Shown piece by piece: positions 36,843 through 45,008 of a stretch of 64,000 bases of DNA. A program made the position numbers and the translations under genes. A model generated the notes under the pieces. That model was not told where the DNA came from, searched no databases, and saw only the letters and a list, made by a program, of their open reading frames with translations. Source of the stretch: Diacronema lutheri (taxonomy: Eukaryota > Haptophyta > Pavlovophyceae > Pavlovales > Pavlovaceae). Every line of letters starts with the position of its first letter. Positions within the stretch are counted from its first letter, which is position 1. The stretch covers positions 744,001-808,000 of the forward strand of contig JAGTXO010000004.1 in the NCBI GenBank assembly GCA_019448385.1. Direction: 5' to 3'.

Positions 36843-37565
36843 ATGGCGGCGGGCGGCAAGCGCGCGCTCTTCCTCGACTGCGATGACACGCTCTACCACA
36901 ACGGCTTCAAGACCGCCGAGCTGCTGACCGTCTCGATCGCGCAGTATTGCGAGACGCACCTCGGGATAACGTACGAGAAGAGCGTCGAGCTGTACAAGCA
37001 GCACGGCACATGCCTCAAGGGGCTCGAGGCCGAGCATATCCCGCACGACCGCGAGCACTTCCTCGAGACCGTTCACCGCGTGCATCTCGACTTTGGCGCC
37101 GACGCGCGCCTGCGCGAGATGCTCGCCCGCCTCGACCATGGCTCATCCGAGGTGCGCGTCTTCACGGCGAGCGTTGCCTCGCACGCGCTCCGCTGTCTCG
37201 AGCATCTAGGCATCGCCGAGCAGCTCGTCACGCCCGAGCGCCCGATCATTGACGTCAAATCAGTCGAGTTCCGCTCCAAGCATCACAGGGAGGCGTTCAC
37301 GATAGCGCAGTCGCTCGTGCGCGTTGCAGAGCCGGCGCTTTGCACGCTCGTCGACGACAACTGGACGAACATTCGCGCGGCAAAGGCCGCGGGCTGGCGC
37401 ACGGTCGTCGTGGGCCACGTGAGCAGGTACGGCGAGCCGGCGAGCGGGCTCGAGGAGGCCGACCATGTGATTGGCAGCATCCACGAGCTCCCGACGATCC
37501 TGCCCGAATTTTTCGTGTGTGAGCATGCCCAGCAGTCAGCCGCAGCCCTCGCGCGGGCTGAATAG
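36843..37565 (+). CDS. HAD-family pyrimidine 5'-nucleotidase-like hydrolase
   Basis: 240 aa from the ATG at 36843. The HAD motif I is ALFLDCDDTLYHNG near residue 10 (nucleophile Asp and the second Asp), with the C1-cap start typical of SDT1/PHM8-like pyrimidine 5'-nucleotidases. Motif II is VRVFTASVASHALRCLEHLG, motif III lysine lies in KSVEFRSKHHREAF, and motif IV is ALCTLVDDNWTNIRAAKAAG with the paired aspartates. VELYKQHGTCLKGL corresponds to the cap helix of these enzymes. They dephosphorylate UMP/CMP or nicotinamide mononucleotide in the cytosol. It lies next to the nucleoside hydrolase-like gene; whether they share a nucleoside-salvage role is only suggestive. Confidence 0.82.
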   Translation: MAAGGKRALFLDCDDTLYHNGFKTAELLTVSIAQYCETHLGITYEKSVELYKQHGTCLKGLEAEHIPHDREHFLETVHRVHLDFGADARLREMLARLDHGSSEVRVFTASVASHALRCLEHLGIAEQLVTPERPIIDVKSVEFRSKHHREAFTIAQSLVRVAEPALCTLVDDNWTNIRAAKAAGWRTVVVGHVSRYGEPASGLEEADHVIGSIHELPTILPEFFVCEHAQQSAAALARAE

Positions 37566-37628
37566 CGTCCGTAAGATTGAGAGGAGCGCCGCTCGGACAG
37601 CGTCACACGTTGGTTTTTGCGTGAAGCG

Positions 37629-40600
37629 TCACACGTTGGACTTCGCAAACGTCGCCACCGCTGGCTCGTTTGCGCGGGGAATCGCATGCATCGCTGCCGG
37701 TTGCTGCGGCACGCACTGCAGGTATGAGCGCACGACCTCGTTGAAGCCGGCGACGGACGCGAGCTCAACGGCGCGCACCAGCCGCTCTTGGCTGCGCGAG
37801 CAACGCGCCGGCTGCGCCCACATGACATGGAACGCATCGAACGACGCGTACACGCCCGCGGCCGACTCCGGCCCGCCGAGGAGCAGGAGCTCAACGTCGC
37901 CAAGCGAGCCACCGAGCACGGCCCATATGAACAGCTGCGCGACCGCCTCGAAGGAGCGCGCAAAGTCGAGGCCGCACAGGACGAGCAGCTTGCGCGCGCG
38001 CGCGAGGTGGAACGGCATGTGCGCGAGCCGCTCGTCCGGCGCGATGCCCGCGTCGTCTGAGAGCACGTCGAGCCAGACCGTCTCGCCGCAATCCTCGCGG
38101 CGCGCGCACCAGTCTGCCAGCGCGGCGCGCTTGAGCTCGGCACTGTCGAGATGCGAGTGGACGACGAAGAAGTCGACGCGGTCCTCCGCTTCGGCCGTGT
38201 TGCGCACGCGAGCGTTGCGCGCTGCGCGCAGCTGGCGCAGGTCGACCGCCTGCTCGCGCGCTGCACGGCGGTGCGTCGGCACGGTGCGCGGCGTGACTGT
38301 CACCGCCTCCCAAGACGATCGTCGCTCCGCCCTGTTGCGCCTGGACGGCTTGCGGCCACCGCCAAGTGTGGGCGAGAGCTCGTGCAACGCTGCCAAGCCC
38401 GCCGACTCGCGCACGCTGTCGACGAGCACCTGCGCGTGTGCGGGCAGCCTCGCGGACGACTGAACACGTGACCCAACCTGCGCGCTGCCGCTGCCGACGG
38501 GCGGCGTGCCTCCACCACTGGCAGGCGTGCTGAGGCGCGCCATCTCAGGCGCGACGCGCCGGCGCGAATGTGTCGGCGCGCGCGCCATCAGCCAAGCGCA
38601 CGCTCGCGCACACGCGCGCTCTGCGCTTCGAGACAGCCAAGCGCACGCGCCGCTGCTCGCAACGTGGCAATGCGCGTTGCGGACCGGAGGATCGAGCTCC
38701 CATCCGCTCGCGCTCGCCAGCGGGCCAGCGCTGCCCGCCTCGGCGTCGCCGGCGCGCAGGGCCTCGGCAAGGTCGAGCATATCCACCACCTGGAAGGCGA
38801 GCCCTGCCGCCTCCATCACCTCCGTCGCCGAGCGCGCTTTGGCGCGCCCGTCGCGCTGCGCCTCGCGCAGCCCGAGCAGCGCGATGAGCGGCGTGTCCGT
38901 CTCGGTGCCCTCCCCTCGCACAAGCCACAGCAGCAGCGCGCGCATCCGAATGCGCGCGTGCGGCGCGTACATGGGGCAGGCAATGGCGAGCAGAACGGAC
39001 GCGCTGCAGAGGAGCAACGCCCTCTCGGCGCGAGGACGCACCTCGTCGCACCGCTGCTCGGCGCAGAGCAGCTCGTGCGTAAAGAGCAGCGCGGCCGACG
39101 CGCTGGTCGATACCCGGATCGACGACCACAAGCGCGCAACGCGCCTCGCCGGCGAGGCAGACCGCAGTGCAGCCACGACAAGCGTCACGAGCGCGGCGCC
39201 CAGTACGAGCACCGCGAGCCACGCTGCGACGGCGCGCGCCGCGTCGCGCGCGATGTCGGCGACGCCGACGCGGAAGGAAAAGCCCGGCACGGTGTGCGCA
39301 CCCACGCTTGCAAGCGCGAGTCTGAACGTGCACGAGAAGGTGATACCGATCGCTGTGACGGCCGCAGCAAGCGCCGCGCGGATCGCGCGCGTGTGCGTGT
39401 GGTCGTCGCGCAGCCAGAGCGCCATGATGACGAGGGCGAGGTCGAGCGTGGGCATCGTGAGCGGCAGGCTGTCGCGCAAAAAGGGCGCGCGCGACGCAAA
39501 GGCCCAGCAGGCACCACCGAAGGAGAGCAGCACGAGGATGGCGAGGACAGCAAAGACGCGCGCCGAAGCCCTCGCGTCGACCGCGCGCGCCGCTGCGAGC
39601 GCCGAATCGATTCGCGCCGCCAGTACGGCTTGTGAGACAAGGCCAACGTCGCGACGCTCAGGCTCGTCGCCGTCCGGCGCAGAGGCCGCTGCGTCGCCGC
39701 TGCGCGTCAGCTGCGAGCTGTAGGCGATGTCCACGCCATCGCTGGCGCACGGCAGCGGCGAGCCGCGCTCGCGTACGCTCATGTGGTGCGCGCTGGCGGA
39801 TGTGTCGGCGGCGGGCGCAACCCATTCGAGGCTCACGCTCACGCTGCCGAGCGTCGGCCACTTCCTCGGGCGCTTTGGCGACACGGCGGGCGAGCTGGCG
39901 CTGGAGCGCGCGTCCATGAGGCGCGGGTCGATCTGGATGCCCGCCCCTGGCTGGTTGACGTGCGCCTGCGTGAGGAACGCCGTCTTGTGGTAGGTCTCGC
40001 GCAGCAGCGTCACCACGTGCCTCTGCTCGGGCGCGTGCTCGGGCGCGAGCAGCAGCAGGTGCGGGACAACGCGCCCATCGTCTGCTCTGACCTCCACGTA
40101 TGCGCTCTGGTCGCGGCTGAGCGCGTCCGACCTCGCATTGGGAACGACGAGCGCGCGCGTGTGCGGCAGCGCCATCATCAGCGCGATCACGTCGTACGGC
40201 TTCACAAACCCATTGAGCTTTTTCCGGATATGCGCGCTCGCGCCGAGCTGCGCGTAGTCGGCGCGCGCAAACTCGCCCGCGTCCACGCCGCAAAACGTTT
40301 CAAAGTACCACTGCTTCGAGCACCGCGCCGGCAGCTCGCCCTCGCACAGCTTCTGCCACAGGCCCTCGAGGCCGAGGAATTGCGCCTCGGCGAGGTAGCC
40401 GAGCACCTCGGACGTGCTCCGCTCGGCGAACGAGCGCGCGAGCGACATTGGGAGCAGCGGCACGGCATGGCGGCTGACGACGGACAGCGGCACGCCCTTG
40501 GCAAAGCACCAGTCGTATACCGCCTGCGCGCCCGCCATGTCGAAGCCGTTGTTCACCGACGTGTCGGCGGCCCAGCCGAAGCGCGCGCGCTCGTCGCGCT

Positions 40601-41105
40601 CGAGCCCGCCCATCACGCTGACCGCGCCGACGGCGCGGCGCACGAGCTGTGGGTGCGCGACGATCGCGTCTGCAAAGTCGCGCAGCGAGCTGATCAGCAC
40701 GACCGTCAGTCCGTCCGGCTCCGACGCCTGCATCGCCGACAGGATGAGCTCCGGCGCGGCCATGAGCCGCGTCGCGTCGACGTCGGCATAGCCGCTCAGC
40801 GCGTACTCGTGCGGCTGAGCCGCGTAGGGCGTGCCAACCGAGCCAACGGCGACGGGCACGTCCGACACGCCGAGCTTGTCCAGCAGGCAGCGCGCGAGCG
40901 CCGCGCGACTCGCCGGCTGGCCGCCGCCGTTGCACACGGCGCCCACAAAGTCGACGGCACCGTCGCGGTGGAGTGTCGCGAGGACAAGCAGCGCCTTAAT
41001 GTCGTCCGGGTCGGGCCCTGGGTCGGTGACGAGCAAAATGCGGGGAGGCAGCTGGTTGGGCGTCGAGCTGCGAAGGATGCGCCGCGTCGGTGTCCCGTTG
41101 ACCAT
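37629..41105 (-). CDS. nucleoside hydrolase-like, multi-pass membrane, TIR-like fusion protein
   Basis: One uninterrupted frame of 1158 aa from the ATG at 41103-41105. Residues about 20-290 resemble the inosine/uridine nucleoside hydrolase family: RILLVTDPGPDPDDIKALLV keeps the aspartate cluster that binds calcium, then GAVCNGGGQPASRAALARC, TVVLISSLRDFADAI, AVSVMGGLERDERARFGW and DTSVNNGFDMAGAQAVYDW (N-N-x-x-D). Residues about 300-500 are mixed. From about 515 to 760 there are six or seven hydrophobic segments (VFAVLAILVLLSFGGACWAF, AVAAWLAVLVLGAALVTLVV, ALLLCSASVLLAIAC). After a Ser/Ala/Arg-rich linker, about 975-1075 resembles a TIR domain: DRVDFFVVHSHLDSAELKRA, ETVWLDVLSDDAGI, FHLARARKLLVLCG. 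The usual RLWC-type element is replaced by SFEAVAQLFIWA. TIR assignment is moderate; the catalytic glutamate of NAD-cleaving TIRs is not obvious. Confidence 0.7.
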   Translation of the reverse strand: MVNGTPTRRILRSSTPNQLPPRILLVTDPGPDPDDIKALLVLATLHRDGAVDFVGAVCNGGGQPASRAALARCLLDKLGVSDVPVAVGSVGTPYAAQPHEYALSGYADVDATRLMAAPELILSAMQASEPDGLTVVLISSLRDFADAIVAHPQLVRRAVGAVSVMGGLERDERARFGWAADTSVNNGFDMAGAQAVYDWCFAKGVPLSVVSRHAVPLLPMSLARSFAERSTSEVLGYLAEAQFLGLEGLWQKLCEGELPARCSKQWYFETFCGVDAGEFARADYAQLGASAHIRKKLNGFVKPYDVIALMMALPHTRALVVPNARSDALSRDQSAYVEVRADDGRVVPHLLLLAPEHAPEQRHVVTLLRETYHKTAFLTQAHVNQPGAGIQIDPRLMDARSSASSPAVSPKRPRKWPTLGSVSVSLEWVAPAADTSASAHHMSVRERGSPLPCASDGVDIAYSSQLTRSGDAAASAPDGDEPERRDVGLVSQAVLAARIDSALAAARAVDARASARVFAVLAILVLLSFGGACWAFASRAPFLRDSLPLTMPTLDLALVIMALWLRDDHTHTRAIRAALAAAVTAIGITFSCTFRLALASVGAHTVPGFSFRVGVADIARDAARAVAAWLAVLVLGAALVTLVVAALRSASPARRVARLWSSIRVSTSASAALLFTHELLCAEQRCDEVRPRAERALLLCSASVLLAIACPMYAPHARIRMRALLLWLVRGEGTETDTPLIALLGLREAQRDGRAKARSATEVMEAAGLAFQVVDMLDLAEALRAGDAEAGSAGPLASASGWELDPPVRNAHCHVASSGACAWLSRSAERACARACAWLMARAPTHSRRRVAPEMARLSTPASGGGTPPVGSGSAQVGSRVQSSARLPAHAQVLVDSVRESAGLAALHELSPTLGGGRKPSRRNRAERRSSWEAVTVTPRTVPTHRRAAREQAVDLRQLRAARNARVRNTAEAEDRVDFFVVHSHLDSAELKRAALADWCARREDCGETVWLDVLSDDAGIAPDERLAHMPFHLARARKLLVLCGLDFARSFEAVAQLFIWAVLGGSLGDVELLLLGGPESAAGVYASFDAFHVMWAQPARCSRSQERLVRAVELASVAGFNEVVRSYLQCVPQQPAAMHAIPRANEPAVATFAKSNV
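37701..41046. repeat. segmental duplication, right copy
   Basis: About 3.35 kb, nearly identical by eye to 24195-27485 in the same orientation. This copy keeps an open frame throughout and is likely nearer to the ancestral state. Confidence 0.85.
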
Positions 41106-41566
41106 CGCAGTTGATTGAGATCGTGTTTTTTCGACCCCTCGCCCTTTCGGGCCTTTCGTTTGACCGCTCTTCCCCGATCATTTCAGCGTCGTTAGTATTT
41201 CAACGATGGTTCGTGTGGTTTATCAACAGGGTGCGCCGGCACCACGAAACACACACATTTCGCCCCGGTCGGTGGGTTTGGGGGCGGCGGGGCGCGCGTG
41301 CGCGGCCACGCGGCCAGCATCGCGGCGCTTGCCACGCTGGCGGCGGGTGGCGGTGCGCTTCGCGGCGGTGGCAGGGGGCTGCGACGCGGCGGGGAGGGCG
41401 GCGGCTCGCTGGCGGCGGGCGTCGCGCTCTGCAGCGGCGGCGGGCGGCTTGGCGACGTGGCAGGCGGCGGCTCGGGGGTGGCGGTCGTCGTCGACGATCT
41501 TCGGGCCTCGGCGTGCGCGTGCGGGTCGGCCGGTGGTGTGGTTGACGGCGGCCACCGGTGCGGCGG

Positions 41567-41673
41567 CGTCGGAAGCGTCGTTAGTTTATCAACAGGGTGG
41601 CATTTTGCCGACGGGCTCAGATGGGAATCTGCCAATCTGTTGCCTGGAAAATATACTAACGACGCTTCCGACG
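41567..41673. mobile_element. 107-bp MITE-like element with 19-bp terminal inverted repeats
   Basis: CGTCGGAAGCGTCGTTAGT at 41567-41585 is perfectly inverted at 41655-41673, enclosing about 70 bp of comparatively AT-rich sequence. No coding capacity. No target-site duplication is obvious. The inner part of the terminal repeat, ACTAACGACGCTT, is shared with the dispersed repeat, so they may be one family. Plain non-autonomous DNA transposon remnant (inference). Confidence 0.55.
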
Positions 41674-41716
41674 GGTCAAGAAGTGCGGGGTCAGGAAGTG
41701 CGCAGCGAGGCGCAAT

Positions 41717-41858
41717 ATACTAACGACGCTTACAGGCGGGTCAGCAGGAGGGGCGCGCACGGGGCCGAGGCGTGACGGAGGGAGCGAGCGAAAGGGCGCA
41801 CGCTACATCAGGCCAAAATCAGGGCGTCGACCCTGTGCACGCCGGCAGCGGGAACGGC
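41717..41858 (+). repeat. dispersed TACTAAC-containing repeat, copy 3
   Basis: Runs from ATACTAACGACGCTTACAGG to GCAGCGGGAACGGC and matches copy 2 (32424-32550, inverted) along its length. It starts 43 bp after the MITE-like element whose arm ends with the same ACTAACGACGCTT. Confidence 0.8.
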
Positions 41859-41892
41859 CGGGACGGCAAGACAAGAGGAGAGCCCTTCTGGT

Positions 41893-41931
41893 TTCTCGCA
41901 CCTGCGGGATCGAAGGACGAAGGTGCGAGAA
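41893..41931. other. perfect 11-bp hairpin
   Basis: TTCTCGCACCT (41893-41903) and AGGTGCGAGAA (41921-41931) pair perfectly around a 17-nt loop. There is no U-run after it; it is in intergenic sequence and function is unknown. Confidence 0.6.
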
Positions 41932-42179
41932 GTCCCTCTCCTGCCTCTCCGGCCAAGTCCCTCTCCTGCGTCATGGCTCCAGCGCCTCTCACGTACGACA
42001 CGCCGAGCTCGCCGCCTGGCCCGAGCGTGCTCGACGGCGCGCGCGAGCCAGCCTCGCAGCGTCAAGCGTCAACTCGCGCTCCGCTCGGCCCAAGCCGGCC
42101 CAGCCCCGCCCCGCCCACTCGGCAGGCGTTGGGGCCAGCCCGCGGCCAATGGCGGTGCGCGCCGCGCATGCCGCCACAC

Positions 42180-43874
42180 TCAGCGCTCTTCGGGGTAGTC
42201 ACGCTCGCGCTCGCGCGGCCGGTCGACGGCGCGCGCGCCGCCGCCGCCGCGCTCGCCGCCGCCGCGCTCGCCATCGGGGCGGCCGCGCTCGCGGTCCCTG
42301 CGCGCGAAGCGCTCGTCTTCTTCCTCCGTGGGCGCGCGGTACTGCACGCGCCCGTCGAGCACCGCGCGGTGGTACGAGTCCTTGTCCGTGTATGAGCCGC
42401 GCTGGCTTCCGTGCCCCTGCGCGCCACCGCCGCCACCACCGCCGTTGCCACCAACCGAAGGTGGCGGGCCGCCGTAGCTTGGCCGAGGCGGCGGCGGTGC
42501 GCCGTACGCGCCGCCACCGCCTCCGCCTCCCCAGCTGCCACCGCCGCCCATCGGCGGGCCGCCACCGCCGTAGCCGCCGCCGCCGCCACCGCCGGGCGGC
42601 GCATACGGCGCGCGCGCGCCGCCGAGCCCGATCGCCTTCCACACCTTCTCCTTGTCCATCACCATCACGCCGAGCGTCTTGAGGTCGTCCTGCGGCGTGC
42701 GGCGGCGGGCCAGCGGTTGGCCGGCGGTCGGCGGCAGCGCGCGTGCGCGCGCGTCGGCGTGCAACGCGTGTTACACGCCGGAAAGGAGGGGCTTGGCGTG
42801 CAACGCGTGACGCATGCGTGCAGCGCGTGACGCATGCGTGCAACGCGTGACGCATGCGTGCAGCGCGTGACGCATGCGTGCAACGCGTGACGCATGCGTG
42901 CAGCGCGTGACGCATGCGTGCAACGCGTGACGCATGCGTGCAACGCGTGACGCATGCGTGCAACGCGTGACGCATGCGTGCAACGCGTGACGCATGCGTG
43001 CAACGTGCGCAGGGCGCGTACGCGCAGCCGGTCGGCTGTCGTGAAGTCACGCTGCATCTTGGCCTGCATGCGCTGCGCGAGGATCGCGTCGACCTTGGCC
43101 ACGTCGACCGGCACAGAGCCGTCGTCCTCGCGGCGATAATCGTGGCCCGACGGGCCGGTACCGCCACCATACCCGCCGCCGCCAAAGCCACCGCCAAAGC
43201 CACCGCCGCCGCCGCCGCCCGGTGGGCCGCCGTATCCGCCACCGCCGCCACCACCACCGGGCGCGCCCCCGGCGAGCTTCCACGTCTTCTCCTTGTCGAA
43301 GACCATCACGCCCATAGCGCGCAGGTCGTCCTGGCAGGTATCAATCAAACAGGGCGCAACCGACGCGCGGAGCGGCGCGGCGCGGAGCGACGCGGCGCGC
43401 GGGGTTGGAGAACGCGCGCGTGAGCGAAACGTGTGCACGCCGCGCCATGGTCGGCGACTAGAGCGGCGTACAGCGGCGTGCGCGCACGCCGCGCGCCGCG
43501 CGCACCCGCAGCCGATCAGCTGAGTCGAAATCGCGGCGCATTTTTGCACCCGCGCGCTCGGTGAGGATCGCTTCGACGCGCGCGGCGAGGTCAGGTGGCA
43601 CGCGGCTGATGTCGTCACACGTGTAGCCGTGCCCGCCACCGTACCCGCCGCCGCCGCCGCCACCGTAGCCGCCGCCGCCACCGCCGCCGTACCCGCCGCC
43701 GCCGCCGTCCGCGCCATAGCCGCCGCCGCCTCCGCCGCCATATGCGCCGCCGCCGCCGTACGAGCGGGATCCGTCTCCGCCACCGCCGCCGCCATACCCA
43801 CCGCCGTACCCGCTGCCATCGCGCGCGTACCCCGACCCTGGCGCGGGCGCCTGCGGGAGATCGGGCCGCTCCAT
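42180..43874 (-). CDS. glycine-rich protein with repeated CysRS-C-terminus-like modules
   Basis: Exons 43874-43506, 43330-43022 and 42689-42180 give 395 aa; introns of 175 bp (GTGCGCGC...GCCAG) and 332 bp (GTACGCGC...CGCAG) are both phase 0. The start is the ATG at 43872-43874. Two copies of a helical module, each split by an intron at the same point, are seen: VEAILTERAGAKMRRDFDSA+DRLR joined to DDLRAMGVMVFDKEKTWK, and VDAILAQRMQAKMQRDFTTA+DRLR joined to DDLKTLGVMVMDKEKVWK. This is the pattern of the C-terminal helices of cysteinyl-tRNA synthetase (R-x-x-AK-x-x-RDF-x-x-AD-x-(I/L)R...L-x-x-xGV-x-x-D...W). The modules are separated by Gly/Tyr-rich (GGGGYGG) tracts typical of RNA-binding proteins. 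The C-terminus is Arg/Glu/Asp-rich. Probably an RNA-binding or condensate-type protein; no enzyme core. Confidence 0.72.
42801..43000. repeat. intronic minisatellite, ten 20-bp units
   Basis: Ten consecutive 20-bp units CAACGCGTGACGCATGCGTG or the CAGCGCG variant, inside the second intron of the glycine-rich gene. Units 1-6 alternate CAA/CAG at the third base, units 7-10 are all CAA, showing growth first by 40-bp pairs and then by single units. Each unit contains the palindrome ACGCATGCGT. Confidence 0.95.
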
Positions 43875-44252
43875 CCTCGCGAGAGCGCGCGACTGGTGGA
43901 CACCGAGCAGTCCGGAGAAGACGAGTCCGGTTCCCGAACGATGCCATGGACGTGGGCGAGAGCGACGGTGGGCGCGGCGGGCGGGCCTGGCCGGCAGGCG
44001 CGGCCACGCGGCGCGCGCGCGGCGGCGTCGGCGCGCATCCGCGTGCCGGTCGCGCTCGTCCAGTCCTAGGCCCGGCTCGCCCGCGCGTCGCCCGCCCGGC
44101 GCGCGCACGGCGCCGACGGGTCCGGCCTCCGGCGCAACTCTCCCGCCGAAATGGCAAGCGGGTCCGCCGTTTTTGAAAGGGTAAAAGACATATATTAAGG
44201 ACCGTCCGAGGGAGCCCTTCTGCCTGGGCGGGCTGGACAAGAAGCGGGCCAC
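43875..44252. promoter_or_regulatory. divergent promoter region with TATA-like box
   Basis: 378 bp between the starts of the glycine-rich gene (minus) and the qRRM gene (plus). TATATTAA at 44191-44198, in the AT-rich stretch AAAAGACATATATTAAGG, lies 55 bp before the plus-strand ATG and stands out in GC-rich surroundings. No counterpart is visible for the minus-strand gene. Confidence 0.4.
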
Positions 44253-44933
44253 ATGTGGGCATCGCACGGGGCGCAACACGCCGGCGAGGCGTACGCGCAT
44301 CATCCCTTCGTTGGCAACTACTCCGCAGCGGGCGTGCCTCCGGCCGCGCACTCGTTGGCCGGCGAACACGACCAGAACATGCTCGCGTGGCCACACAAGG
44401 TGCGCGCGAGCGAGCGGCGCGCGGCGCGCGCCGCGCCCACTCCTCGCGCGGCCGACAACGCACGCGCGCCGCGGACGAGCCGTTTACCCCTGCAATTCTG
44501 CGCTCGCTCGTGAGCGTTTCGCGTCCTTGCCATCCGCGCAACAGCTCGAGGCGGCCGCGTGGGACGGCGCGGTGAGCGAAGACGACGACCATGACGATGC
44601 ATCCTTCTACGCGCGCGCGGCGCACCAGGAGACGGCGCCGATGATCATAGGAGGCCCGCAAGAAACGAACGAGCTCACGTACCAGCTCGCGTGGATGCAT
44701 GCGGTGCGTCCAGCGCGCCGCGCGCCACGCGCGAGCGCCTCCGGCTGTGCGGCAGCGCGGCAAGTTGTGTGCTCCGCGCATTCGTCCAATCAGCAGGCGC
44801 GCACGCGTCGCGCGGCGCACCCCGCCCTATTCGCGCCCATTGGCCCTGCTGACGGCACCACGAACCGTGCGCGCCGTGCGCGCCGCGTTGGCTACCCGCC
44901 GCATGGCCCTCGCGTGCGCCGTACCGTCGCCGC

Positions 44934-45008
<75 letters not shown>

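Larger units (their letters stand above)
41106..42179. other. intergenic rich in small repeats
   Basis: Upstream of the right nucleoside hydrolase-like copy. AGCGTCGTTAGTAT at 41185-41198 and GTTTATCAACAGGGTG at both 41218-41233 and 41584-41599 show that repeat pieces are scattered here. 41280-41560 is GC-rich GGCGGC-type sequence without a convincing gene. The 107-bp inverted-repeat element, dispersed-repeat copy 3 and a hairpin are listed separately. AAGTCCCTCTCCTGC occurs twice (41930-41970). No gene supported. Confidence 0.5.

Noticed and set aside
42771-43000. Repetitive Cys/His protein or CRISPR-like array at the 20-bp repeats
   Set aside because: Units are contiguous with no spacers and lie inside an intron confirmed by frame on both sides; it is a minisatellite.
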